A DNA stretch of 64,000 bases. Origin: Hyphomicrobiales bacterium. GTDB lineage: Bacteria > Pseudomonadota > Alphaproteobacteria > Rhizobiales > Rhizobiaceae. Made by a program: the position numbers and the translations under genes. How positions within the stretch are numbered: the stretch's first letter is position 1; each line of letters opens with the position of its first letter. Positions 11,162 to 24,210 of the stretch are shown in pieces. Under the pieces are notes generated by a model that searched no databases, had not been told where the DNA came from, and was given only the letters and a program-made list of their open reading frames with translations. Location of the stretch: assembly GCA_900473685.1 (NCBI GenBank), contig UCNE01000018.1:1-64000 (forward strand). Reading direction: 5' to 3'.

Positions 11162-11184
11162 ATGCAGATCAAAAGCTGGGCACG

Positions 11185-11188
<4 letters not shown>
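11162..11188 (+). CDS. Eight-codon leader ORF overlapping uvrA
   Basis: ATG at 11162 opens MQIKSWAR and stops at a TGA whose first two bases are the last two of the uvrA ATG (ATGA overlap, 11185-11188). AGGAG lies 7 nt before this ATG, whereas uvrA itself has only CTGGG in front. The layout is that of a translated leader coupled to uvrA. No in-frame ATG, GTG or TTG for uvrA exists upstream before a stop at 11149. Its expression is inferred only from the ribosome site. Confidence 0.5.
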
Positions 11189-14106
<2,918 letters not shown>

Positions 14107-14130
14107 GGGATACAGGGAGAGGAAAAGCGC

Positions 14131-14934
14131 ATGTCGACATCAGGCACAATCCGCTGCGGCATTGGCGGCTGGACCTTCGATCCCTGGGAGGGGACGTTCT
14201 ATCCGGAGACGCTGGCCAAGAAGCGGCAGCTGGAATATGCCAGCAGCCAGCTGAAGGCCATCGAGGTCAACGGCACCTATTACGGCTCGCAAAAGCCGGA
14301 GACGTTCGCCAAATGGGCGTCGGAAGTGCCGGATGATTTTATCTTTTCGCTGAAAGCCAGCCGCTTTGCCACCAACAAGAAGGTGCTGGCGGAAGCCGGT
14401 GAATCGATCGGCAAGTTTCTCGGCCAGGGATTGACGGAACTCGGATCACATCTCGGGCCGATCCTCTGGCAGTTCATGCCGACCAAGAAATTCGATGCCG
14501 ATGATTTTGGGGCTTTTCTGGCGTTGCTGCCGGAGAAGCAGGATGGCTTGACGCTACGGCATGTCGTTGAAGTGCGGCATGAGTCCTTTTGCACGCCGGA
14601 ATTCACGGCCCTGCTTGCCAAGTATAAGGTCGCGGTCGTCTGCGCCGACCATTTCGACTATCCGATGATTGCCGATGTGACCGGTGATTTCGTCTATACG
14701 CGCCTTCAGACCGGCAGCGATGACGTCAAGACCTGCTACGATGAAAAACGCCTCGATCTTTGGGCCGACCGGGTTAAAACCTGGGCGGCAGGCGGAGATA
14801 TCGGTGATCTCGCCCATGCCGATCCCAGTCACAAGCCGGAAAAGAAACCGCGCGACGTGTTTGCCTTCTTCATCACCGAGGGCAAGGTCAATGCGCCGAA
14901 TGGCGCACGGGCGCTGCAGAAGCGGGTGGACTGA
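14131..14934 (+). CDS. DUF72 family protein
   Basis: A 267-residue protein of the DUF72 (YecE-like) family, a TIM-barrel fold of unknown enzymatic role. Characteristic segments are IRCGIGGWTFDPWEGTFYP at the N terminus, AIEVNGTYYGSQ, and the aromatic/acidic VVEVRHESF mid-protein. It begins 24 bp after uvrA with a GGAGAGG site and could be co-transcribed. It abuts nnr tail to tail, with no spacer. Confidence 0.88.
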   Translation: MSTSGTIRCGIGGWTFDPWEGTFYPETLAKKRQLEYASSQLKAIEVNGTYYGSQKPETFAKWASEVPDDFIFSLKASRFATNKKVLAEAGESIGKFLGQGLTELGSHLGPILWQFMPTKKFDADDFGAFLALLPEKQDGLTLRHVVEVRHESFCTPEFTALLAKYKVAVVCADHFDYPMIADVTGDFVYTRLQTGSDDVKTCYDEKRLDLWADRVKTWAAGGDIGDLAHADPSHKPEKKPRDVFAFFITEGKVNAPNGARALQKRVD

Positions 14935-16419
14935 TCAGCGGGCGGGCGGCAACGGCTCGATCGCGGCGGCGAGATCGTCCGCCGTCAGGCCCTCGCCTGC
15001 CTTGGTCCCTGCCCGGCCGTGCCGCCAGACACCGGCGGCGGCCGCTTCGAATGCCGGCACGCCCTGGGCCAGATGTGCGCCGATGATGCCGGCAAGCGTA
15101 TCGCCTGAGCCCGCCGTCGCCAGCCACGGCGGCGCATTGGCGTTGATGGTGGCGCGGCCGTCGGGCGCGGCAATGACGGTATCAGCACCCTTGTAGACAA
15201 TCACGGCATGGCTGCGTTTGGCCGCCGCGATGGCGCGATCGACTTTCGAGAGTGTTTGATCGGCATCGATATCGGCAAACAGCCGGGCGAACTCGCCCTC
15301 GTGCGGGGTCATCACCAGCCGGGTTTCGCCTCCGGCAAAAGCGTTAAAAAGCGGTTCCGGTTCATTCCTGAACGCAGTAATCCCGTCGGCATCGAGCACC
15401 AGCGCCCTATCACCGAGCATCACGGCATATTGCCGCGCCCTCTCCAGACTGCCAAATCCCGGGCCGAGCACGAAGGCGCTGATGCGCTTGTCGGCAAGCC
15501 AGTCGGACAGAGCGGCGGCATCCTCGATTTGCTTCAGCATGACAGCGGTCAGATGAGCTGCGTTGGCGAGGAGCGCTGCGGACGGGGACGCAAGCGTCAC
15601 CAATCCGGCGCCAGCCTTCAACCCAGCCGCAGCCGAAAGCCGCGCCGCGCCTGTTGCCAGTGGCCCGCCAGAGAAGATCGCAAGATGGCCGCGCTTGAAC
15701 TTGTGTGCCGAGGGGTCAAGCACCCGTGCCTGCCCTGCCCAGAGATGCGGGCCGTTTTCCCAAAGCCCGCTTATGTGGCTGCTTAGCAAACGTTCGGGTA
15801 TGCCGATGTCGAACACGTCGAGGCTGCCGCAGAGCGTGCGTCCAGGCAGCAACAGATGCCCCGGCTTTCTTGCCATGAAGGTGACGGTATGGCTGGCGTG
15901 AAAGCTGGCACCCAACACCTGGCCGGTGCGGCCATCGACGCCGGACGGCAGATCGACCGCGAGAACGGGAATCCCCGCTTGCGTGATCGTCTCAATCGCC
16001 CAGGCCACCTCATCCGCAACCGGCCGCGACAGGCCGGCGCCAAACAGGGCGTCGATGACGATGTCTCCGGGTTCGGGCCGGTAGGCCGGCAGAGCCTCCA
16101 CTCCGCCCGCCCATTGTGCATGCGCGCGGGCAGCATCGCCCTTCAGGCCGGCGGGGTCACCCAAAGCGTAAACGGCAACCTCGGCGCCGCTACGCCGCAA
16201 TGCGGCGGCAGCGATATATCCGTCACCGCCATTGTTGCCGGGGCCGCACAGGACAGCAAACCGCAATGCCTGCGGAAAAAGCCGCAACGCTGCGGCGGAA
16301 ACGGCCAGCCCTGCCGATATCATCAACCGGAAACTGTCGATACCGGATCGTGCGGCATCCCGGTCGATCGCAGACATTTCCGTGGGGGTGATGATGGATA
16401 CGGTGCGATCAAAAGACAT
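14935..16419 (-). CDS. nnr: Bifunctional NAD(P)H-hydrate epimerase and dehydratase
   Basis: Repairs hydrated NADH/NADPH: the N-terminal half epimerises R- and S-NAD(P)HX, the C-terminal half dehydrates S-NAD(P)HX using ADP. In the 494-residue protein the N-domain shows CGPGNNGGDGYIAA (about 58-71) and AVDLPSGVDGRTG. The C-domain shows GHLAIFSGG, LVMTPHEGEFARLF and the C-terminal NAPPWLATAGSGDTLAGII nucleotide-binding segment. It lies immediately before glnB but points away from it. Confidence 0.94.
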   Translation of the reverse strand: MSFDRTVSIITPTEMSAIDRDAARSGIDSFRLMISAGLAVSAAALRLFPQALRFAVLCGPGNNGGDGYIAAAALRRSGAEVAVYALGDPAGLKGDAARAHAQWAGGVEALPAYRPEPGDIVIDALFGAGLSRPVADEVAWAIETITQAGIPVLAVDLPSGVDGRTGQVLGASFHASHTVTFMARKPGHLLLPGRTLCGSLDVFDIGIPERLLSSHISGLWENGPHLWAGQARVLDPSAHKFKRGHLAIFSGGPLATGAARLSAAAGLKAGAGLVTLASPSAALLANAAHLTAVMLKQIEDAAALSDWLADKRISAFVLGPGFGSLERARQYAVMLGDRALVLDADGITAFRNEPEPLFNAFAGGETRLVMTPHEGEFARLFADIDADQTLSKVDRAIAAAKRSHAVIVYKGADTVIAAPDGRATINANAPPWLATAGSGDTLAGIIGAHLAQGVPAFEAAAAGVWRHGRAGTKAGEGLTADDLAAAIEPLPPAR

Positions 16420-16584
16420 GCCTCAAGATGCCCGCAAGCAGGGGCACCGGCAAGCCTAAAACGCAGGCGGATTTTGTATATTTTTTAGGCATTTGCACAC
16501 TATTGACGCTCCCGCGTGGCGCCATACACGGCAGTGGATGATGCCCACCGAGGACAAAGGCCCTTGCCGCAGAAAAATTCATAA

Positions 16585-17094
<510 letters not shown>

Positions 17095-17153
17095 TCCGCC
17101 TGACCGTTCGGTTCGGGCCTACCTCGTCATCTCAAAAGAGGGACTTTCAAAAC

Positions 17154-18563
17154 ATGACGACTGCAAATGATATCCTCAAGCAAATCAAGGATAACGACGT
17201 CAAGTTCGTTGATCTGCGCTTCACCGACCCGAAGGGCAAGCTGCATCACCTGACCATGGACATCGGCTGTGTTGACGAAGACATGTTCGCCGATGGCGTC
17301 ATGTTCGACGGCTCGTCGATCGGCGGCTGGAAGGCCATCAACGAGTCCGACATGGTGCTGATGCCGGATCCGGCCACCGTCCACATGGATCCTTTCTTCG
17401 CGCAGTCGACGATGGTTATCGTTTGCGACATTCTCGACCCGGTCTCCGGCGAAGCCTATAACCGCGACCCGCGCGGCATTGCCAAGAAGGCCGAAGCCTA
17501 TCTCAAGGCATCCGGCATCGGCGACACCGTCTATGCAGGCCCTGAGCCCGAATTCTTCGTCTTCGACGACGTCAAGTACAAGGCCGACCCGTACAATACT
17601 GGTTTCAAGCTCGACTCATCCGAACTGCCGTCGAACGACGACACCGACTACGAGACCGGCAACCTCGGGCATCGCCCGCGCGTCAAGGGCGGCTACTTCC
17701 CCGTTCCGCCTGTCGATTCGTGCCAGGACATGCGCTCCGAAATGCTGACGGTGCTCACCGAGATGGGCGTCACCGTTGAAAAGCAGCACCACGAAGTGGC
17801 AGCCGCCCAGCATGAGCTCGGCGTGAAGTTCGACACGCTGGTGCGCAGCGCCGACAAGGTGCAGATCTACAAATACGTCGTGCACCAGGTCGCCAATGCC
17901 TATGGCAAGACAGCCACCTTCATGCCGAAGCCGATCTTCGGCGACAACGGTTCGGGCATGCACGTCCACCTGTCGATCTGGAAGGATTCGAAGCCGCAGT
18001 TCGCCGGCGACGAATACGCCGGCCTGTCGGAAAGCTGCCTGTTCTTCATCGGCGGCATCATCAAGCATGCCAAGTCGATCAACGCCTTCACCAACCCGAC
18101 GACGAACTCCTACAAGCGTCTCGTGCCTGGTTATGAAGCGCCGGTTCTGCTGGCCTACTCGGCCCGCAACCGCTCGGCTTCCTGCCGCATTCCGTTCGGC
18201 ACGGGTCCGAAGTCCAAGCGCGTTGAAATCCGCTTCCCCGATCCGCTGGGCAACCCCTATCTCGGCTTCGCCGCCATGCTGATGGCCGGTCTCGATGGCA
18301 TCAAGAACAAGATCCATCCTGGCAAGGCCATGGACAAGGATCTCTACGACCTGCCGCCGAAGGAACTGAAGAAGATCCCGACCGTCTGCGCTTCGTTGCG
18401 TGAAGCACTGGAAAGCCTGGACAAGGATCGCAAGTACCTGACTGCCGGCGGTGTCTTCGACGACGACCAGATCGATGCCTATATCGAATTGAAGATGGTC
18501 GAGGTCATGCGTTACGAAATGACCCCGCATCCGGTCGAATTCGACATGTACTACTCGGCCTAA
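17154..18563 (+). CDS. glnA: Glutamine synthetase type I
   Basis: Makes glutamine from glutamate, ammonia and ATP as a dodecamer. The 469-residue length is typical of GSI-beta. Visible motifs are [10 protein letters not shown] near the start, EPEFFVFD, the ATP-binding [23 protein letters not shown], and the adenylylation site Tyr398 in KDLYDLPP, so activity is probably controlled by GlnE. It sits directly behind glnB and is likely driven from the same sigma-54 promoter. A perfect terminator follows. Confidence 0.98.
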   Translation: MTTANDILKQIKDNDVKFVDLRFTDPKGKLHHLTMDIGCVDEDMFADGVMFDGSSIGGWKAINESDMVLMPDPATVHMDPFFAQSTMVIVCDILDPVSGEAYNRDPRGIAKKAEAYLKASGIGDTVYAGPEPEFFVFDDVKYKADPYNTGFKLDSSELPSNDDTDYETGNLGHRPRVKGGYFPVPPVDSCQDMRSEMLTVLTEMGVTVEKQHHEVAAAQHELGVKFDTLVRSADKVQIYKYVVHQVANAYGKTATFMPKPIFGDNGSGMHVHLSIWKDSKPQFAGDEYAGLSESCLFFIGGIIKHAKSINAFTNPTTNSYKRLVPGYEAPVLLAYSARNRSASCRIPFGTGPKSKRVEIRFPDPLGNPYLGFAAMLMAGLDGIKNKIHPGKAMDKDLYDLPPKELKKIPTVCASLREALESLDKDRKYLTAGGVFDDDQIDAYIELKMVEVMRYEMTPHPVEFDMYYSA

Positions 18564-18603
18564 AAGCCGGACTACGGCCCCTTCGCGGGGCAGTACTGCC
18601 AAC

Positions 18604-18638
18604 AAAAAAGCCGGATTCTCGAGAATCCGGCTTTTTTT
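18604..18638. terminator. Terminator downstream of glnA
   Basis: Two 11-bp arms, GCCGGATTCTC (18610-18620) and its exact complement (18621-18631), form a loopless palindrome flanked by six A and seven T. It serves glnA on the plus strand and the TAXI-type gene on the minus strand. Confidence 0.88.
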
Positions 18639-18659
18639 GTTTTTGAATTGTTGAGCAGC

Positions 18660-19697
18660 CTATTGCTTCTTCAGGCGCTGCTTCAGCAGATTGAGATATT
18701 CCTCGTTGGCATCCTGCCCTTGGCTTGAAGCCGCCGGTGCCTTGCATGCGGGCTTGTAGTCGAGCGCCATGCCGGCCTTGACGCAGACACCGACCTGCCA
18801 GCCGGGCGGCAGCGCCGTCAGGTCGACATCCTTCCATTTCGGATGGCCGCTTGCCTGCAGCTTGTCGAGATTGTTGAGGATGAGATTGGAAAACTCGGAG
18901 ACGGCCTTGCAGCTGTCGCGCTGGTAGGCGTTGCGTTTGACGTCATAGTCATAGGTCATCATCACGGCCTTGACCGCGATCAGATCGACCGACTCCTTCT
19001 GGAAGGCATAAGTTCCGGCATCGATGCGCGACGGCGTATAGGTTGCCAGAAGCGGCGCTTCGGTGATCGGCACGAGGTGGAATTTCGCCCCGTCGATGGG
19101 ATTGTTCTTGAACAGTGACGCAGGCGCGCCGGCCACATAGAAGAAGGCGTCGATCTCGCCGGAAAGCAGCTTTGGCAAGGCTGCATCCGGATTGAGCGGC
19201 ACCCGTTCCCCGGTCTTGACCTGCAGGATATCGAGGATCAGCGAAGAGGTCAGAAACGTGCCGCTGTCCTTGACACCGACGGCAACCTTCTTACCGGCCA
19301 GGTCGCTCATGTCCTTGATATCGGCACGGGCAAGAACATGGATTTCCTCATTGTAGAGCGGAAACATGATGCGCACGCCGCGCACCGCCTGCTGTACCTC
19401 CGGATCATCGGCCTCGAACGTTTTCAGATATTCGAGCACGTCGCTCTGGACGATGCCGAACTGGGTGTTCCGGCTGTTGCGAACGCCGACGAAATTCTCG
19501 AGAGAACCCGCCGATTCCTTGACATTGAGTGTCAGGCCGCACGTCTTGCCGAGAGCTGCGACATCCCGCCCGATCTGGATATAGGTTCCCTGCGGCCCAC
19601 CGGTCATGATGTTCTTTTCGAACTCGGCTGCCGATACCGGAGTAAGCGCAAGCGCTGTCAGCATCGTCGCGGCCACAAAAGCCTGTCGGAACGTCAT
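18660..19697 (-). CDS. TAXI-family TRAP transporter solute-binding protein
   Basis: A 345-residue periplasmic binding protein of the TAXI (TRAP-associated extracytoplasmic immunogenic) family. The signal peptide ends near VSAA (residue 24), and the mature start IMTGGPQGTYIQIGRDVA is the family hallmark. TAXI receptors normally feed a fused 4TM-12TM TRAP permease; none is in this window. The C-terminal 60 residues contain three cysteines (DSCKAV, GVCVKAG, PACKAP) and a charged tail unlike the core family. The ATG at 19697 has GGGAGAG upstream; a longer reading from 19751 is rejected. It follows a coiled-coil membrane protein gene by 43 bp. Confidence 0.85.
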   Translation of the reverse strand: MTFRQAFVAATMLTALALTPVSAAEFEKNIMTGGPQGTYIQIGRDVAALGKTCGLTLNVKESAGSLENFVGVRNSRNTQFGIVQSDVLEYLKTFEADDPEVQQAVRGVRIMFPLYNEEIHVLARADIKDMSDLAGKKVAVGVKDSGTFLTSSLILDILQVKTGERVPLNPDAALPKLLSGEIDAFFYVAGAPASLFKNNPIDGAKFHLVPITEAPLLATYTPSRIDAGTYAFQKESVDLIAVKAVMMTYDYDVKRNAYQRDSCKAVSEFSNLILNNLDKLQASGHPKWKDVDLTALPPGWQVGVCVKAGMALDYKPACKAPAASSQGQDANEEYLNLLKQRLKKQ

Positions 19698-19740
19698 GTT
19701 TCTCTCCCTAAAGCGCCCGCCCGCTGGCGGATACCGGTTG

Positions 19741-20775
19741 TCAGCAATCACTTTTGAAATCGCGCATCAGATTGCGCATCAGGATCAACGGCACCTTGTC
19801 AAAAACGCTTTCCAGCGCATCGGTAACGCAGGCACCGGACGCCAGCTGGTCTTTCAGGCGCTGTTTCTTGTCGTCGTCGAGAAAGCTTACGCCACGCGTC
19901 GTGCCAATGATGTTCTCCACCATCAGCCGGTCACGCGGTATCAGCGCCTGGCCGGATTGCCCCGTTTGCGATACCGGATTGCCGGCCACGGGGGCTTCAA
20001 GTGGCGTTTCAGCGGTCGCCTTGGCCGCCGCTGCCTGATCCTCAAGCTGCTTCTGAAGCGTCTCCACCTTGCGGCGTTCCTCGCCAAGGTTTTGCTCCAG
20101 CGTCTGGATCTGTGCGTCACGGGCCAGATCGAGCGCCGATTTGAATGCCGGCGGCTTTTTTTCGGCGTCTGTTATTTTCTGCTCCAGCGCTTTTTGCGCA
20201 GCCACCGCATCGGCTTCTGCCCGCTCGAGGGCCGCTTTCAGGCTGGCTATCTGCTTGATCAGAACAAGCTTCTCATCGCTGAGCTCTTTCACCTGCGTCC
20301 GCGCGTCCTCGGAAACGGTCTTGGCTGCGCTCAACTGTCCGTTCAGTCCGGCAATCGTTGCATTCAAATCATCGGCTGCTGATTTCGCCGCCGTCTTTTC
20401 GGTCGAAAGCCGCTGTTCAAGCGCGGATATGTCGGTGTCTCGCTTGTCGAGCAGCCGATTGAGCTTGGGAATTTCGGTGAGCTTCAGTTCGGCATAGTCT
20501 TTTTCAAGTTCCTCGGCCCAGTTTCCGGAGTTCTTCTTGAACTTGACGAGATCGCTGTTCGCCTTGTCCTTCACCGCCGTCACCTCAGCAAGTTCGGCCG
20601 TCAGCGAAGATGTCTTGGATGTCAGCGCCGCAATGTCGGCCTGCATGCTCTGCCGGGCAAACCAGAAATAGCCGCCTGCCCCAATCAGCGCCACACAGAG
20701 TATAGCGGGTAGCAGGAGACCGGACGAGCCACGGCCGCGTGCCGCCTGATTGTCCCTACCCCACTGATTGCTCAT
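19741..20775 (-). CDS. Membrane-anchored coiled-coil protein
   Basis: An unrecognised 344-residue protein. A basic head (residues 1-18) precedes one transmembrane helix (LLLPAILCVALIGAGGYFWF, about 20-40). A long heptad-rich coiled coil with Ala, Lys, Glu and Leu runs from about 45 to 250. After a Pro/Ala linker comes a compact C-terminal domain, from ALIPRDRLMVENIIG to the end, containing GACVTDALESVF and ending DFKSDC. The coiled coil and C-domain probably lie in the periplasm. The ATG at 20775 is preferred to a TTG at 20841. It is upstream of, and likely co-transcribed with, the TAXI-type gene. Confidence 0.75.
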   Translation of the reverse strand: MSNQWGRDNQAARGRGSSGLLLPAILCVALIGAGGYFWFARQSMQADIAALTSKTSSLTAELAEVTAVKDKANSDLVKFKKNSGNWAEELEKDYAELKLTEIPKLNRLLDKRDTDISALEQRLSTEKTAAKSAADDLNATIAGLNGQLSAAKTVSEDARTQVKELSDEKLVLIKQIASLKAALERAEADAVAAQKALEQKITDAEKKPPAFKSALDLARDAQIQTLEQNLGEERRKVETLQKQLEDQAAAAKATAETPLEAPVAGNPVSQTGQSGQALIPRDRLMVENIIGTTRGVSFLDDDKKQRLKDQLASGACVTDALESVFDKVPLILMRNLMRDFKSDC

Positions 20776-20957
20776 ACGATATCCGCCACAGAAGAAGTCC
20801 TCCCATGTGAGGTACGATGATTTTCCCGCAGTGGCAAGCAATCGTGGCAGCCAGTGTATCCCTGCCGGTTACCGCTGTCAGCGCCCATCTCCTGGCTGAG
20901 TTTCACACTTGATGTTTGAGGAAAAACCACCACATATCACAGTGAAAGGAACCTAAC

Positions 20958-21290
20958 ATGATGAAACAAAGAGACGCAAAATTTCAGATTGGACAGGTTG
21001 TTCGCCATCGCGTGTTTCCCTTCCGCGGCGTCATTTTCGACGTCGATCCGGAATATGCCAACACCGAGGAATGGTGGAATTCAATTCCCGCTGAAGTCCG
21101 CCCGACCAGGGACCAGCCGTTTTATCACCTGCTCGCCGAGAATGAGGAAACGGAATACGTTGCCTATGTCTCCGAACAGAACCTGATTTCGGATGAAAGC
21201 GGAACGCCGGTGCGTCACTCGCAGGTCAACGCCTTCTTCGATCCGGAGACTGTCGGCCAGTACAAGCCGAAAGCCGTTGTCCAGCACTAA
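20958..21290 (+). CDS. hspQ: Heat shock protein HspQ
   Basis: A 110-residue member of the HspQ/YccV family, first described as a hemimethylated-DNA binding protein and later as a Lon-protease modulator. The motif FQIGQVVRHRVFPFRGVIFDVDPEY opens the protein; WWNSIP and QPFYHLLAE follow. AAGGA precedes tandem ATG codons; either may be used. It is divergent from the coiled-coil protein gene. No convincing heat-shock promoter could be seen upstream. Confidence 0.92.
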   Translation: MMKQRDAKFQIGQVVRHRVFPFRGVIFDVDPEYANTEEWWNSIPAEVRPTRDQPFYHLLAENEETEYVAYVSEQNLISDESGTPVRHSQVNAFFDPETVGQYKPKAVVQH

Positions 21291-21322
21291 AGGTCAGCCA
21301 ATGTTTGGCATTGGCCTGCAAT

Positions 21323-21360
21323 GCAAAAGGCCGCCGCGAGTTCTCGCGGCGGCCTTTTGC
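21323..21360. terminator. Bidirectional terminator between hspQ and the IalB-like gene
   Basis: A perfect 18-bp stem with arms GCAAAAGGCCGCCGCGAG and its complement closes on a TT loop. The A/T ends give short T-runs on both strands. Confidence 0.82.
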
Positions 21361-21376
21361 TGATGGATAAGGGCAA

Positions 21377-22012
21377 TTAGTTTGCCGTGGCAGCCTTCTG
21401 GGCGTCTTCAAGCTTCTTGCGGGCGTCTTCGGCCTTCTTCTGCATTTCCTCCTGCAGCAGGCGCTGACGCTCTTCGAGCTTGGACTGTTCGATCGGCTCG
21501 CCATCGAAAACACCGGTGAAGCCACCGAGTGAAATCTTGATCGGGTTCGGCGCGCGCTGGAAGTTGACCGATGTGAAGACCACTTCGCCGCCCTTCTTCA
21601 GGTTTGCCAGAACGGCATCGCTGAGCGGCACTTCGGCAACGCACTTGTCTGGCATGCAGATGGCATAATCGAGCTTGGCACCCTTGCCGCCATCGATCTG
21701 CATCTGGATGCCCGGCGGGATCAGACGCGCCGACGGAACCGACACCTGAAGAACCTTGCGGTTGACCTTGCCCTGAACGCTGATCAGGCCAATCGCAGTG
21801 ATCAGCTGGCCGTTGCTGGCCGTCAGCAGGTTCTGCACGATGCAGACATCGTTGTCTTCCTGCTTGGTGCAGACCTTGAACCAGCCCTGGGGCGGACGGC
21901 CGGCGCCAGCAGCCTGCTGTGCAAAAGACGCAGCTGGCGTCGCGGCAACAGCAATTGCGCCGGCGAATGCCGACAAAGCAGCCTTTTTGGTGAAGTTCGA
22001 CTTGAAGATCAT
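21377..22012 (-). CDS. Invasion-associated locus B (IalB) family protein
   Basis: A 211-residue exported protein with a signal peptide (cleavage near ASFAQ, residue 34). The family core runs from GWFKVCTKQEDNDVCIVQNL, through PPGIQMQIDGG and YAICMPDKCVAEVPL, with four cysteines that probably form two disulfides. A Glu/Lys/Ala-rich helix of about 35 residues ends it. IalB proteins were named in Bartonella for red-cell invasion but are widespread in non-pathogenic Rhizobiales, where their role is unclear. The start at 22012 is chosen because upstream sequence has no signal-like character. Confidence 0.85.
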   Translation of the reverse strand: MIFKSNFTKKAALSAFAGAIAVAATPAASFAQQAAGAGRPPQGWFKVCTKQEDNDVCIVQNLLTASNGQLITAIGLISVQGKVNRKVLQVSVPSARLIPPGIQMQIDGGKGAKLDYAICMPDKCVAEVPLSDAVLANLKKGGEVVFTSVNFQRAPNPIKISLGGFTGVFDGEPIEQSKLEERQRLLQEEMQKKAEDARKKLEDAQKAATAN

Positions 22013-22295
22013 AATGATATCCGTCTCCTGAATTCCGGTGTCTGAGCAGCGTAAAGACGCTCGTGATCTATGGTCAGCTGCCCGCTCTCCTGTTGGGCAA
22101 ATGAGGCAATTGCATGACCCTCGTCTCCGGGAACACCTGTTACAGCGAGCAGCGACGGATATCCAGCCTCTCCAACATTTTTTTGCATTGCGTTCGCCGG
22201 CGGCCATTGGCTTTTAAAGTATCGTTTGGTTGGAAATGCTGGTCAACGTGTTAGTTTGCCGTGATTCACAAGATGACGACAGCAGGAGGCGGGCT

Positions 22296-24110
22296 TTGCG
22301 CGCATTGTTTTTGGGTTTGATTTCGGTGCTGGCCACGCTTAGTGCCGGTGTGACTGCACAGGCAGAGCCGGTTCACGGCATCGCCATGCATGGCCAACCC
22401 GCCCTGCCCGCCGGTTTCAAGAACTTCCCTTACGTCAAACCTGACGTCAAGAAGGGCGGCCGTGTCTCCTACGGCGTTGTCGGTACGTTCGACAGCCTCA
22501 ATCCGTTCATCCTGAAGAGCATGCGCACCACGGCGCGCGGCATGCTCGACCCGGAATACGGCAACCTTGTTTACGATTCGCTGATGCAGCGCTCGCGCGA
22601 CGAGGCCTTTTCGCTTTATGGCCTGCTGGCCGAAACGGTTGAATGGGATGACGACCGCACCTTCATCCAGTTCAATCTCAATCCGAACGCCAAATGGGCC
22701 GACGGCCAGCCGGTGACGCCCGAGGACGTCATATTCACGTTCGAACTGTTTCGCGACAAGGGCCGCGTTCCTTTCAGCGCGCGGCTGGCGAAGGTCGAGA
22801 AGATGGAGAAGATCGGCGATCGTAGCGTCCGCTTCACCTTCAACGACCGGGCCGACCGTGAATTTCCGCTTCTGATCGCCATGACCCCGATCCTGCCGAA
22901 ACACGCCACCGATGTGGCGACCTTCGACCAGACATCGCTGAAATTTCCGCTCGGCTCCGGACCTTATCGCGTCGCCGAAGTGAAGCCCGGCGAGCGGATC
23001 GTCTACAAGCGTAACCCGGACTATTGGGCCAAGGACCTGCCGTCGAAGGTTGGCCTCGACAATTACGACGAGATTTCCGTCGAATATTTCCTGCAGGACA
23101 ATTCCCTGTTCGAGGCCTTCAAGAAGGGCGAAATCGATATCTACCCGGAGGGCAGCCCGACGAAATGGTCGCGCAGCTACAATTTCCCGGCCGTCCAGTC
23201 TGGCAAGGTGATCAAGGAGACATTCACGCCGAAGACGCCATCCGGCATGCTTGGGTTCGTCTTCAACACACGCCGGCCGATGTTCGAAAATCCGAAACTG
23301 CGCCAGGGCCTGGCGCTGGTCTTCGATTTCGAATGGGCCAACAAGAACCTGTTTGATGGGGCCTACATTCGCACGCAGAGTTTCTGGCAGAATTCATCGC
23401 TTTCCTATCTTGGCGTGGCCGCCGACGATCGCGAGCTCGCCTTGCTCGGCGATATCCGCAACCGCATCAACCCTTCCGTTCTCGACGGAACCTATCGTTT
23501 GCCGGTGACAGACGCGTCGGGACGCGATCGCAACGTGCTGCGCGAGGCCGTGACGCTACTGCGCGAAGCGGGCTACGGCATCAAGGAGGGCAAGATGGTC
23601 AATGCAAGTGGCGCAGCGCTGGCCTTCGAGATCATGACCCAGAACGAGGGGCAGGAGAAGATGGCCCTCGCCTACCAGCGTTCCTTGGCAGCACTTGGCA
23701 TCGGTGTGTCAGTCAGAACCGTCGATGACTCTCAATACCAACAGCGCAGCCAATCCTTTGACTACGATATCATCGTAAAATCCTTCCCGTCCTCTCTGTC
23801 TCCGGGCATCGAACAGGTTGGCCGTTGGTCTTCGGAATCACGCGATCGCCAGGGCAGTGACAATTTTGCCGGGGTTGCCGACAAGGACGTCGATACTCTG
23901 GTCAATGCCATCCTGCGCGCCGTCAGTCTTGAGGATTTCACGGCCGCCGTGCGGGCGCATGACAGATTGCTAGTGTCGAATTTTTATCTGGTGCCGCTCT
24001 ACCATGTCGATTCACAGTGGGTCGCCCGCGAAAAGCACATTGGCCGCCCGAGCATCGTACCGCTCTATGGCTACCAGTTGCCCGCATGGTTTGACGAAAC
24101 TGTGCAGTAA
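22296..24110 (+). CDS. Extracellular solute-binding protein family 5 (YejA-like)
   Basis: A 604-residue periplasmic binding protein for peptide-type ABC importers, closest in character to YejA (oligopeptide/microcin C). Family features are the early HGIAMHGQPALP, VKKGGRVSYGVVGTFDSLNPF, and the mid-protein LVFDFEWANKNLFDGAYIRTQSFW. The start is a TTG at 22296: AGGAGG lies 6 nt upstream and the product then begins with a clean signal peptide (MRALFLGLISVLATLSAG, cleavage near TAQA). A reading from 22230 adds a polar head before it. No permease or ATPase gene is adjacent. Confidence 0.88.
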   Translation: MRALFLGLISVLATLSAGVTAQAEPVHGIAMHGQPALPAGFKNFPYVKPDVKKGGRVSYGVVGTFDSLNPFILKSMRTTARGMLDPEYGNLVYDSLMQRSRDEAFSLYGLLAETVEWDDDRTFIQFNLNPNAKWADGQPVTPEDVIFTFELFRDKGRVPFSARLAKVEKMEKIGDRSVRFTFNDRADREFPLLIAMTPILPKHATDVATFDQTSLKFPLGSGPYRVAEVKPGERIVYKRNPDYWAKDLPSKVGLDNYDEISVEYFLQDNSLFEAFKKGEIDIYPEGSPTKWSRSYNFPAVQSGKVIKETFTPKTPSGMLGFVFNTRRPMFENPKLRQGLALVFDFEWANKNLFDGAYIRTQSFWQNSSLSYLGVAADDRELALLGDIRNRINPSVLDGTYRLPVTDASGRDRNVLREAVTLLREAGYGIKEGKMVNASGAALAFEIMTQNEGQEKMALAYQRSLAALGIGVSVRTVDDSQYQQRSQSFDYDIIVKSFPSSLSPGIEQVGRWSSESRDRQGSDNFAGVADKDVDTLVNAILRAVSLEDFTAAVRAHDRLLVSNFYLVPLYHVDSQWVAREKHIGRPSIVPLYGYQLPAWFDETVQ

Positions 24111-24210
24111 CGCGCAATCGGTGGCGGTATACTTTTGGTAACGCATTGAAAGCACAAACCGCGACGCCTATGTCGCTGAACAATGATTTTCAGCGCAAGG
24201 AGCAAGCGCC

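Noticed and set aside
20908-20939. Possible heat-shock (RpoH) promoter before hspQ
   Set aside because: A CTTG is present but the only CATAT-like -10 is about 21 bp away, too far for the usual 17-18 bp spacing.
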